Assembly (NCBI RefSeq): GCF_038502225.1
Contig: NC_091355.1
Location: 9,829,278-9,893,277, forward strand
Direction: 5' to 3'
Length of the DNA: 64,000 nucleotides
From: Cherax quadricarinatus
Taxonomy: Eukaryota > Arthropoda > Malacostraca > Decapoda > Parastacidae
The notes beneath the pieces are model-generated. The model worked only from the letters and a program-made list of their open reading frames with translations, was not told the origin of the DNA and ran no database searches. Below, piece by piece: positions 47,901-61,200 of the stretch. The translations under genes and the position numbers were made by a program. Each line of letters starts with the position of its first letter. Positions within the stretch are counted from its first letter, which is position 1.

Positions 47901-48940
47901 ACTAAAGTTATGATTCCTTGTCTTCCTTCAGTTGATCACTTCCTGAAAGAGAAAATTTTCAAATTTTATTCATGTATTGTACATGTATTTATTTTAACAA
48001 GTTGGCACCAAACCCATCTGGTGGTCATACAGCTCTTGAATTCAGACAAATGATGAAATACTGTACCTTCCCAATTTAAACTAATGAAAATACTGACATC
48101 AAAATTCAGAATGGCCATCCATATTGCAACACCCTCACCCTTCCTCCTTCACAATGCAAAGTACTGTGCTGCCCACTTTTACGTCATTACTGGACACTGT
48201 CCAAATTGGTTTACAAAATATTTTTTAAATTAAGTATTATTAAATAATCATTAGACCAACTTGTCCCTCTTCACCAAACTTTTCCAAAAATATCATACCT
48301 AACTACTTAAAATCACCTAGTTTTTAAACGCAGTACACAGATACTAATGCTAGGAATCTCTCCTTTCTTTCATAAGCACTTTTAGAAGCACTGAAGATGA
48401 TCATGAAAATGGAACATTAGTCATGGACAAAACAAAATGCACTGTATTCACAAAGAACCTACAAATACAATATAGAATATGCATTAAAAGTGTGGATATG
48501 GTATAGCAGGGAGCTGAAGGAGCAATTGAAAACACTGCAGGGAGCTGAACCTCCTAAAGGTGTTGGACTGCAATACATTGCAATCCTTGCTGTGGCACAC
48601 AGTCTGTGAAGTCATGAGGAAGGAAATGAGTGTTGACCTTAAAAAATATTTGAGTAAAATTCCTGTAACTAGAACAGGTCCACACTCAAAACAGTTGTAA
48701 CACCTAGGAATTGCTCATAAATGGAAGTCTAGGGGTTTGTATCCCTATTCTAATTGCAAGTGTGTATGTGATCCTAGGCATAATCCATAAGCTTATGTAT
48801 TGAAAAATTATGTATCAAGCCTAGAACAAATAAGTTGCAGAGGGCTGCAGGGAATAGGTCTGTACTGTATGTGAAAAATGCATTAATTTACACAGAAATG
48901 CTAAAATAATCAAATGATTTTGCAGAAGTACTCAGAATAA
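45000..48940. other. intergenic space between convergent genes, repeat fragments
   Basis: No gene recognised. Copies or scraps of the SINE-like repeat lie at 45150-45195 and 45745-45790 (gtgctaagccacaagggcta), 45868-46020 (fullest copy), 47440-47580 and 48000-48035. A G12 run lies at 46970. Frames are below 95 residues and have no motifs. Confidence 0.5.
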
Positions 48941-48949
48941 AAGTACAGA

Positions 48950-49170
48950 ACATGCACCTGGCAATTATTCTCAAAGAAAATTCCATTGACAACAGCAGAG
49001 GAATTAATTGAACAAATAAGGAATACATGCACTGATTGCTGCTTAGGAAGTTTACAAAATCCTATACTACCAAACATTACCATCTTAGGAGATTTCAACC
49101 TCCCATATCTAAATTGGAGAGTGATTAACAGCATTTTACCAGAAATAGCATCTGGGAGTACAATACTCTA
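48950..49170 (+). pseudogene. LINE endonuclease-domain fragment
   Basis: Frames read TTAEELIEQIRNTCTDC and then ITILGDFNLPYLNW, the GDFN block of the apurinic/apyrimidinic-type endonuclease of non-LTR elements. No start and no RT follows, so this is a short remnant. Confidence 0.65.
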
Positions 49171-49846
49171 GTCCAACAGGTCAGGTTGTCTGGTGGTTAC
49201 AGGAGAACGATGATCTACTACATATTCTAGAGGCTCAGACCTGCCAGAAGACTGAGAAAATGAAGTATCACTCATCTCAAGATAAGAAGTCAGAGATATC
49301 AACCAGTTCTGGTGGTTCAGCTGTCAGGCTGCCTCTACATAATGGGGAAAAAATGGAGGTGAAGAAAGTGAATTGAGCGAAAAAGTGAGATACAGTTTTT
49401 ACTGTGGGTGTTCACAGGGGAAAATGGATGTGTGATAATGTGTTTTCACCCCTTATTCATTATTTGCTACCTTACTGTTTCCCATTCTTGCATTCATATT
49501 ACCCGACAAATTGACCTCTCCTTCTCTATCAAAGATTCTAATGCTACAACCTGTTGCTACATAGAGGTAATCACATACTTCCACCACTTTCAAGAGTTAA
49601 AAAAAAAATAAAGGCAAACATGGAAGTCCTCATCAGACGTCCCCAAGCCTTAAATAAAACAGGCATTCACGTTTGGAATGCCATTCACCATTCTACCCTG
49701 TTCTAGGCAAATTCATTATACTTATACTGAACATTATGGTTTATATACTAGTACAGTATATTTTTATGTTCACATCTCTGTCTTGGTTCCATTAAATTAT
49801 TATAATTACTCTTTGACTTTGTACATAAATTACATATGTTACTACA

Positions 49847-49939
49847 CTACTGTATACACATATACAAACAATAAAATACTGAGAGAAACTCACCAACAGA
49901 TTCCTCAGCAATAGACCATGATGTGCTGCCATGATGATC
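49847..49939 (-). CDS. CARS2: CARS2 last visible exon
   Basis: Acceptor ctctccag then GAT CAT CAT (phase 0), giving [16 protein letters not shown]. It either runs on to a stop at 49847-49849 or splices at a good donor (gtgagt, exon end 49894) to an exon not recognised. Confidence 0.6.
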   Translation of the reverse strand, partial: DHHGSTSWSIAEESVGEFLSVFYCLYMCIQ

Positions 49940-52188
49940 CTGGAGAGAGAATGGTATGTAATTATAAAACTTCTGTTTCATTCTAACAACTTTGAATTTG
50001 AAATTTAAAAGTAATGCAATATTTGACAACAGTGATTTTTTTTTTCTGTTTTTTTTATGGGAAGGTTATGCATACGGGCATAACGCGACGGGCTGGAGTT
50101 TTGAGACTATGACCGTGGGTTCAATCCCGGCCGGGGGTATGGTTTGATACATTTCAGTCAATTCCACCGATTCTAAAACCTATTAAAATACAATAAGGAA
50201 CCTGATACACACTTCACAGTTTAGAACCTAAAGAATGAAATTAAACTGTTTAGGATTCCTCTTATAAAAACAATTATCAGATTGTCTTACATAAATAAAC
50301 TATTAGTCAATGAATTATCAGTTGGCAATTGAAAAACAGCTGAATGGGTATCAAGAGAGTCTTGACACTGATGTTCCTCTTTACTCTGTAATTTCAAAGA
50401 TTTAACACACACCTTTTTAATAAATTTAGAAATTCATTTGAATTTCTATCTCTTTGACATCTTGTTTCTCCCAGGAACTTTTCCTGTGCAGGACCAGCCA
50501 AGACAAAAGATTCCAAGTTTGTATCTGTATCCCATCTATCCATAGTCGTTATTTTACTTTCACTGGGCTCTTTCATGTATACACACCTACTTTTCCAAAG
50601 TGTTAAGTTTGTAACTTATTCCTCTTAATACCTTCTAATTTGCACCTTCACATTACTGTTGTGATTCTATCATTCATTCTCACATGTCCAAGCCACTGAA
50701 AAATACTTCTTTAAACCCACTATACTAACCTGCCCCTTGTGTTTCTGTCTTTCACTGCCATCCTACAACAACCATAACAATTTAATATACAATTTAATAG
50801 TATCTTACATAATATAAACAAATTTTTTTTAACTAAAATAGCCAGGGGCAAAAATCACTCTCAGTGTCTGCCATGTGACTCATTCAGTAGGATTTTGCAT
50901 AATCTAAACAAATCTCATTGTTAAAGCTGATAGATCACAGAAAAAATAAATTAAGAAAATGGAGTAATTAAGTTTTTTGTTCTTACCTTAATATGTAAGC
51001 CAGATTTCAATAAATTATCTCTAAGATTATCACAGGCTTTCAAAAGAGGGATACGTTCCTTCCTCTTAGCTTTCTTCTCGTCAGGGGTCAGTACTTGCTG
51101 TAGGATAAAAGTATATTGCATTTGAATAATTTCACAAAACTATACAAAGCTGATGTTATTATACAAGTTTAAATATAAAATTGGCTAAAATTTCTGAAAA
51201 CTCTTTCCTTGCCTTCATGGAGTCTTCGTCCTGTAAAAGTGCGAAAGCTCTCACTTGTTGCCGTAGATCAACCACAGAGTTCATTACCTGAGACAAGCGA
51301 CCTCCGGATTCTAAAGACAAATTAGATGCATCACTCTGTTGGAAAGCCACAAGAAGTCATTAAGTTCAATGATATGTACCTATGCTGGTTATGTTTCAAA
51401 TTTAATGTTTCATTTGCATAAGCTTTAAAAAATAATCTTCCTATTATTCAGTAACATCAAGGGTGGAAGAGTATAGAAATAAGACAAGATATAAGGTAGA
51501 TAATAGGTAGGGGAAAGTGTTGAATGAAGATGAGAGTTTCTTCTTTCTTTTTGGGTTACCCTGCCTCAGTGGGAATCGGCCGACATGTTAAAAAAATAAA
51601 TTTACTATACAGAGGTATTCAAAACAAACTTTTTTCAGTCTACAGAAAAAACTCTATAGTGCTTATGACTATTGAAGGCATTTACAGTGGACCCCAGCAT
51701 AACGATCACCTCCGAATGCGAAGTGTATTTATGTAAGTGCGTTTGTACGTGCATGTTTGGGGGTCTGAAATGGACTAATCTACTTCACAATATTCCTTAT
51801 GGGAACAAATTCGGTCAGTACTGGCACCTGAACATACTTCTGGATTGAAAAAATATCGTTAACCGGGGGTCCACTGTATAAGGTTCCTTATAAGAAATAA
51901 GAAAGATGCTGTCCTTTGCAAACATCAGAAGGTCAATGGAATAGGTTACTAAAGAAGATAGTGCTACAACCAATGGAAACTTTAAAAAAAAAAATTTACA
52001 ACAGATGAAATACATACTGAAGGGACACCATGAGCTTAGCTCTGTTCCTGTAGCTACAGATATGCAGTCACATATAGGTAATCATATGCTGCAGCATATG
52101 ATTATGTGTGAGTGAGGTGAAAGTGTTGAATGATGATGAAAGTATTTTCTTTTTGGGTCACCCTGCCTCGGTGGGAGACGGCTGACTT

Positions 52189-52227
<39 letters not shown>

Positions 52228-55200
52228 CTGCAGCATGCATTGCAAGGTTGAGTGGTTCACTGTGGAGTGGTGCTTGTCAACACAGCTTGAGTGGTTCACT
52301 CTGGGGTGGTGCTTGTCAACACAGATTGAGTGGTTCACTGTGGGGTGGTGCTTGTCAACACAGGTTGAGTGGTTCACTGTGGGGTGGTGCTTGTCAACAC
52401 AGGTTGAGTGGTTCACTGTGGGGTGGTGCTTGTCAACACGGATTGAGTGGTTCACTGTGGGGTGGTGCTTGTCAACACAGGTTGAGTGGTTCACTGTGGG
52501 GTGGTGCTTGTCAACACAGGTTGAGTGGTTCACTGTGGGGTGGTGCTTGTCAACACAGGTTGAGTGGTTCACTGTGGGGTGGTGCTTGTCAACACGGATT
52601 GAGTGGTTCACTGTGGGGTGGTGCTTGTCAACACAGGTTGAGTGGTTCACTGTGGGGTGGTGCTTGTCATCACAGGCTGAGTGGTTCACTGTGGGGTGGT
52701 GCTCGTCAACACAGGTTGAGTGGTTCACTGTGGGGTGGTGCTTGTCAACACAGGTTGAGTGGCTCACCGTGGGGTGGTGCTCGTCAACACAGGTCAAGTG
52801 GTTCACTGTGGGGTGGTGCTTGTCAACACAGGTTGAGTTGGTTCACTGTGGGGTGGTGCTTGTCAACACAGGTTGAGTGGTTCACTGTGGGGTGGTGCTT
52901 GTCATCACAGGCTGAGTGGTTCACTGTGGGGTGGTGCTCGTCAACACAGGTTGAGTGGTTCACTGTGGGGTGGTGCTTGTCAACACAGGTTGAGTGGCTC
53001 ACCGTGGGGTGGTGCTCGTCAACACAGGTCGAGTGGTTCACTGTGGGGTGGTGCTTGTCAACACGGGTTGAGTTGGTTCACTGTGGGGTGGTGCTTGTCA
53101 ACACAGGTTGAGTGGTTCACTGTAGGGTGGTGCTTGTCAACACAGGTTGAGTGGTTCACTGTGGGGTGGTGCTTGTCAACACAGGTTGAGTGGTTCACTG
53201 TGGGGTGGAGCTTGTCAACACAGGTTGAGTGGTTCACTGTGGGGTGGTGCTTGTCAACACAGGTTAAGTGGTTCACCGTGGGGTGGTGCTTGTCAACACA
53301 GGTTGAGTGGTTCACTGTGGAGTGGTGCTTGTCAACACAGGTTGAGTGGTTCACTGTGGGGGTGGTGCTTGTCAACACAGGTTGAGTGGTTCACTCTGGG
53401 GTGGTGCTTGTCAACACAGGTTGAGTGGTTCACTGTGGGGTGGTGCTTGTCAACACAGATTGAGTGGTTCACTGTGGGGTGGTGCTTGTCAACACAGATT
53501 GAGTGGTTCACTGTGGGGTGGTGCTTGTCATCACAGGTTGAGTTTGCCAAACTACACATGTTGTCATTTATTTTTTATTTAATTTATGATGAAGTGCTAA
53601 ACCCATAAGTATCATAGGGCAGGCGAGCTCCAATTCTTTGGATTAATAGCTCTTGAATGGATTAAGACCAATGGCTACAGTTTTCTCATGTTTTCAAGTG
53701 TATTAATAAGGACTTGCAAGTTGCAACTAGCTTTTCATTTCCTACCTAAATTTCTATCACAGTTACTTGATTTATTATTTTTAAACCATACATCCAGCAT
53801 TTATTTCCTCTTTACTACTAGCTGTAGCATTAGATAGTGATGCATTGTGTATTTGTCCCTGTAACACATCCTACTTAAAACAACAAAAAATTATATGTAA
53901 ATCTGTAATTCTCTGTTCCCTAGGTAGACATTAATATTTTCCCCCATACACATGCACTAATTAAGGTTTAGGGAACATAGTTATGTTTATTACATAATAC
54001 ATGGAGACAAAGTCTCGTATCATGGATTAGGATACAACAGTGATCAATGCTACACTCATAAAACTAGGAGGTATTTGACAGGCAACCATGTATGTCTAAG
54101 AACAAGGAAGAAAACAAAGGAATTTTGCGCAATCTATAAGATCACTTGTGCTAGAAAAGACTGCTACCAATTCTAGTACCATGAACCCCCATTCCCATGA
54201 TTAAATGGCCCTAAACATCTTGCAATCCTCCATCCCTTTAGACAAGCTCCATAACACATTGCAATCCTTCTCATCTCCCTGGGCTAGTGACTGAACTGGA
54301 ACATACCAATATAACACTTCATCCTCTTGTCCTTAACAAATGACCCACAATATCTTAATTTATAACCCCTCCCAGACAAGGGAACTACAACACACAATCT
54401 TCGCCTTCTACAGCAAAATGCTGTATAATGCATTCTTTTTTTTCCACAATCACTTACCACACTGGGAAAATGAATACCAAACACATCCTCCATTAGGTAG
54501 TGGATATAACTACACACAGCTACCATTGTTCCTGCACTTCTTGACAGACTGGTACTCTTGAAAGCAAGGACAACACAAGAAAATATAAATTTTTGTAAGT
54601 TGATACTCCTGAAAGCAAGGACAACACAAGAATACATAAATTTTTTCAAGTTGTCTTTAAGATGGGAAATTATAATAATTCACACATGATGCTTTATATA
54701 TCAAACATTTATTCTTTGAAAGGAAAACATCATTTTGCTAAATTCTTCAAATAAAAAATCCTTGACTTTCTAATCTATGAAAAGGATAGGTTACACACAA
54801 ATTTTTCAATTTGCTTTTCAATATGTTACCAAATGATAAAATAACAATAAAATACAGTGGTACCTCGAGTTACAAACTTAATTTGTTCCAGAAGACTGTT
54901 CGAGTGCCGATACTGAACGAATTTGTTCCCATGAGGAATAATGTAAATTAGATTAGCCCGTTTCAGACCCCCAAAAATACACTTACGAAAGCACTTACAA
55001 AAATACACTTACATAACTGATCGAGTTGGGAGCTATTCGAAACTTGAGGTACCACTGTATCAGGAATGCATTTTATGGCTGTCTTCATTATTAGTTTTCA
55101 AATGCACAACTGAGTTTTTGATATTTTAATAAGTTTTACCTAAACAGAATGCACTTTTGATGAAACATTATCACCATTACATATAATACATTTTAAAAGC

Positions 55201-58200
55201 ATTCTACGAAACCTTAATGTAGCAGTAGTCTAAAAACCAGCAAAGATAATACCTGTGGCTTTTTTTGGAGTTCCTTATTGCCAAGGTTTATTAGATCAAG
55301 TACTGCATCCAGTGCTCGCACTGTATCAAAATCATCTGCTAGTGATCTTTTCACCTTAAATCGAGTTTCAACCAGTTTCTGAAATTAAAAAAAACAAGTT
55401 TTAGTTTAGATAAAATCCTTAAAAATTTTAAGCCCAGAATGTCATCTTGTTTGCCTTCTGTGGTATTAAGAAGTATTAGTGTTAGGTCAGTGATACAGAT
55501 GCCATTAAACTTGCCTTGCCTAATCAAACAAATGTCTTCTGAAAACCGCTCAGTGCACCTCTCACTCTTCTGACCCTACCATTCAATTCTTATATTTTTT
55601 GAACATTTGCTGAGCTGTAGAAGTTTTGTAGCTAATAGATGGATTTGTATTGCTGAGGAAATAAGCCATTTCACCAGTCAAAATCTTGGGGGTAATTCAC
55701 TCAATTTAGGCCTGGCAATATTTTAGTAAGTACTAGCACATTTAAAAGAATTTACTATCCATGATTGTCCTACAGTTTTCACTTTCAATTTCTACCATCT
55801 TCACTGGAGTTCTCCGGATATCTTGGACTGTAGGATGCCTCGTTGGTCTCAAAACCTCAATTCCACTCATGAGCAACAATTCATTCTTTCAGAGGACTAC
55901 TGATTCTTCTACCTTCCTCTCTATGGTCAGTGCTACAGTAATGATTCCTACTGGTGCATCTCTGAATTTGTGTGCCAACGAATCCGCCAAATCTGACGTG
56001 AAATCTCTTCAAATATTCTCTATATCCAGCTTGTCAGTCTGCATTACTCCATTCCCACTTCCCTTTTATAGGAAGAGAGAATATAAATGTGTAAATTCAA
56101 GGATTATGTGGATTAAAATAAGGGTCGGATGCAAAAAGTGGGTCATAATAAGCATGTATGCACCTGGAGAAGAGAGGAGTGTAGAGGAGAGAGAGAGATT
56201 TTTGGGAGATGTTAAGCGAATGTATAGGAACCTTTGAACCAAGTGAGAGAGTAATTGTGGTAGAGAACCTAAATGTTAAAGTAGGAGAAACATTTAGAGA
56301 GGGTGTGGTAGGTAAGTTTGGGGTGCCAGGTGTAAATGATAATGGGAGCCCTTTGATTGAACTTTGTATAGAAAGGGGTTTAATTATAGGTAATACATAT
56401 TTTAAGAAAAAGAGGATAAGTATACAAAATATGATGTAGGGCATAATGACAGTAGTTTGTTGGACTATGTATTGGTAGATAAAAGACTGTTGAGTAGACT
56501 TCAGGATGTACATGTTTATAGAGGAGCCACAGATATATCAGATCACTTTTTAGTTGTAGCTACAGTGAGAGTAAAAGGTAGATGGGATACAAGGAAAATA
56601 GAAGCAGCAAGTAAGAGAGAGGTGAAGGTGTATAAACTAAAAGAGGAGGCAGTTACGGTAAGATATAAACAACTATTGGAGGATAGATGGGCTAGTGAGA
56701 GTATAGGCAATGGGGTTGAAGATGTATGGGGTAGGTTTAAGAATGTAGTGTTAGAGTGTTCAGCAGAAGTTCGTGGTTACATGAAAGTGGGTGCGGGAGG
56801 AAGAAGAGTGATTGGTGGAATGATGATGTAAAGAGTAGTAAGGGAGAAAAAGTTAGCATACGAGAGGTTTTTACAAAGCAGAAGTGATGCAAGGAGGGAA
56901 GAGTATATGGAGAGAAAGAGAGGTTAAGAGAGTGGCAAAGCAATGTAAAAAGAGAGCAAATGAGGGAGTGGGTGAGATGTTATCAACTAACTTTGCTGAA
57001 TGAAAATAAGAAAAAGTTTTGGAGCGAGATTAATAAGCTGAGGAAGCCTAGGGAACAAATGGATTTGACAGTTAAAAATAGGAGAGGAGAGTTCGTAAAT
57101 GGAGAGTTAGGGGTATCAGGAAGATGGAGGGAATATTTTGAGGAATTGTTAAGTGTTGATGAAAACAGGGAAGCTGTGATTTCGTATATAGGGCAAGGAG
57201 GAATGACATCTTGTAGGAGTGAGGAAAAGCAGGTGTGAGTGTAGGGGAAGTATGTTTGTTAGTCACAGTACTATGTAAGACAATTCCTAGAATCTTGGAA
57301 TCTTGGTAGAATGAAAGAGGGGTAAGGCAGGTGGGATTGATGGGATAAAGATAGAAATGTTAAAAGCAGGTGGGAATATAGTTCTACTGTCTTCTAATTA
57401 TGTCCCAGAATCTGTATTGATAAAGCCACTGGATGGCAAAACGTCTACAATAAAGATAACCAGATGTTGCACATGCATCTTAACTTTCATATCCATTATT
57501 ATCCACTTAAACTTCAGTCTGGATAGTCCCACTCTTTTAACTTAGTCCACCATCTCCTTCCACCTCCCTTTTTGCCATAACAAAGTGGGACCCAACCCCC
57601 AAATGAATTTAAGCACTTTTATAGCCATGGAAACAACTGTAACTGTGAATAAGAAATTCAAGTACAGCACTGTACTATTAAAAATTAAATTCAAATCTCA
57701 AAGGATCTGGCATTCTCAGAACTATAGTAAACAATTTAAACCCTGAATCTCATAAATACTCAGAGACAATTTAACCCAATGATGAGATGTCACCACATAC
57801 CTTCATGTGACCTCCAGTCCACAATATAAACATATCTCTTTCCCAGTCTCTTGTATCTCAATTGGAGGTCAAAATATACAGACAAACTTTCTTTCCAGTT
57901 TTGTCTCCATGTTGGTTATATTGTTCCATGCAAGTCATGTTTTTCTGAATAAAAAATCTGAATGGGTAATCAAGTTATTAAGCATCTCTTTCTCTTTTAT
58001 AGCCTCTGTATTAAATTAATAAAGCTACACTTGATAAAGCAGCAAAATTTTTTTTTATAATATAGCCTTTTTTGAAGGATGTTCCATGAAAAAAGAGGAC
58101 CCCTTAATAAAGCATAAAGCAAACTATAAGTAATTATAAAACTCTCACCTGCTTCAGCCCTGCTTCATCAAGTGGTGCACATTTCAACTGGCCATTGATA

Positions 58201-61200
58201 TACGCATAAGCATCATGAAGAAAGGAGCGTATCCGCCTCAGGTGCGCCTTTGCTTGAGCCATGGACATCTGAGTATATTCCACCTCTGAATGTTACATAT
58301 CATATATGGGTTAGCAAAAATTAACATTACTGTAAAAAACTGTGAAAGAGTACTGACATTAAATGACTGTAGCAACGCCAAGAAAAAAAAAGGTGGATAA
58401 AAAAGCAAATCTTTTGAAGTCATACAAAAGCACCTTTTTCGTCTTATTTGAATATCTAAACCACCTCAACAACCCCTCCTCAGCACTCTGAATAATAGTT
58501 TTAGTAAACCCATGCCATCTTTTAATCTCCAAGCTCTCAATTCTCTGCATAATATTCACACCACACATTGCCCTCAAACATGACATCTCCACTGCTCCAG
58601 TTTTCTCCTCACTCCACTGTTTAAAACCCATGCTTCACACCTATGTGTGTTCGTACTACTGTACTTAGGTACATTCCCCTTTTTGTCTCCATTGATAAAG
58701 GTCTTTGTTGCCATAGACACCACAATGCACCACCTATCTCATCAATTCCATGGTTCACCTTGTCCTTCATAGACCCATCCACTGACAGATTTACTCTCAA
58801 ATGCCTGAACACATCTGCTTCCTCCATAATCTCTCTCTTTAATTTAATATTCAGTACTTCACTGCCTAGATTTTGTTACTCTCATCATCTTGCTTTTTCC
58901 CATGTTCACTTTTAATTTCCTCCTTTTACATACCCTGCCAAATTCTTCAATTAATCTTTGAAACTTCTCTTCAGACTCTCCCAAAAGAACCATGTCATCA
59001 GCTAAAAGCATCTGTGACAACTGCCACTACATATCAAATTTGTATTTACGGTACATTAATTTGTATATATATACAGTAACAGCACTTGAAACATATCCAA
59101 ATTATACAAAAATAAATAATGTGTGCAATTAGAACAATTCCAATAGAGGCTAAACTGAGACAAGACAAAGGTACTCACTATTGCGATAGTGTGAGAGGAG
59201 GCAGAAAAGCCGAAAGGTATTGACTGAATGTTGTTCAAGTAGCGCCTGAATGCCTATTGTATTTGATAATGACTTCGACATCTTCTCTGTTCCTTTAGTA
59301 TGAAGGTGGCCTGCAATAAATATATATAAAAAGTATTTTTCTGCCATGGGGATCTAATTATCATCATCATTATGGAGAAAAGTCAAACCCACTAGGGTCA
59401 TACAGCACCTGGTGAATGGAAAATAATTGTTTGATCCAAGGAAGAGCAAGGTAGCTCCAACTCTTTGATTCAAAGATTCCTTCACCAGCACCAAGGGTGC
59501 TGGTGAAGGGTGGAGGGTGGAGGGTGGAGCTCTAATGACCCACTAAGAAAACAACCAGAATGCTAACATTTCCATTTACCTCTATACAGCCCAGTAAGTA
59601 CTACTAAATCACAGCTGGTTAACTAGATATGCTATCTTCACCTTCCACTTGTATTATACACACTGGATATCTCTACAATCAGTTTTGATTTCTGTCCCTT
59701 GGTGGGTCTAAGTCTCAGACAGGATATAGTATACTGTATCCATTATATATAAGGTTAAAGATTCCAGGGACCATTGGTCCAGAAACCTGGCCTCGGACCA
59801 GGTTTCCTAAATCAGAAAGGAAGGACATATCAAGTATAAGAATCATTATGAAACACAGGAAAGTGTGTACATACGTTAAGTAAACATTTTAAAATATACC
59901 TACCATCTTACATGTTTATAAAATAGAAATGAAAAAACAAGCAATGATTTCAGAACGTAAAGCTTTTAGTAGGCTTGTTTCACATTTACGTATAAGACAG
60001 GACAGTAGTGCCTCTATATACTTCTCTGGATGACTGCTGTCTACCAACCTACATGTGGTTGATCATCTGCTCTGCTCAATGAGGATACCTGAGAGTGATA
60101 ACAATACTTTCTACTTTGTTCACTGGCTCTGACTGCCAAACAACCTGTCATGAGTGTTCCTCAGCAGGACAAAGCCTTACACAAAGAGAAGGAACCTTCT
60201 ACTTCAGGTCCTGGAGATTCCCAGGAGCTGATAGGAAAATGATGACCTATTCAGGCCATATGAACATCCTCCTCAGTGTTTTAAGAACAGCACTCAGTTC
60301 TTTCCTCAGAGCTCTGCAAGCTTCATGTCCCAGAATACAACAGATTCTATGATTTGGCCCTCAGGTATTTTTTGAGCCTGTCTTTGCCTTTTTCAGCCTA
60401 ATTTCTCATTTCCTTACATTCATGAGGATACATAGCTGAATGTATATTTTGACTTCCTGGAGTGAAAAAACTGACTCCCACTCAGGAAAACACTTGACCC
60501 ATATTTACCAGGGAGTTCAGTATCAAAATCTCTGCTGAAAGAATGATAATGAAAGGACTCTTAGTTATTTTCCAAGGGCAAATTCCTTCCTTTGTATTAA
60601 AAACTGGCCTCCCTCCACACATCAGTTTGACGACTGTTTACACATCTCAGTGCTTTGGCTCCTTACATGTAAATTTCTGTCCTAATCCCCCAGCCTTTGA
60701 ATATAGGGCTTGTTTGCATTCATTTATCTGCCTTCCCTCAATCACAATTTCCCTCTTCCCAAACTTCTTCCTCTCTTTCCCCACCTTTTACTCACTCATT
60801 TCCAGTGTTATCTGTCTTTCAACATATGAAGTCCTTTCAAGATTCTAGGAATTGTGTCTTACATAGTACTGTGACTAACAGGCTACCTTGTACTGTGGTT
60901 CTTGGTATTCTGACTAACAGGCTACTTGGTATTCTGAAAATCACAAATTTAAACACAGTTAATTAACTCTTTGACTGTCGCAACCCCCAATCCTAGAGTG
61001 TCTCTCAGTGTCGCAAAATATTTGGAAAAAAAAAAAAAGTTATTTTTTCTTATGAAACGACAGAGAAACTTTTCCTGATGCTAATGACACCAAAAGTACA
61101 AAATATGATGGAAAACTTGCAGAATTATGCTCTCACAAAGTAAGCAATCTCAGAGATATTTACACATCGGCGATTTCACACACTTTGAGCCCTATTTTCA

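Noticed and set aside
49894..49939. Certain last exon of CARS2 with splice at gtgagt
   Set aside because: No downstream exon of phase 1 with a stop could be identified, so both terminations are left open.
50068..50140. Functional tRNA gene
   Set aside because: B box is good, but no consistent acceptor or anticodon arm; it matches a dispersed SINE head.
52102..53608. Repeated 13-residue peptide frames (WGGACQHR type) on both strands
   Set aside because: 39-bp minisatellite read in three frames; unit length divisible by 3 explains them.
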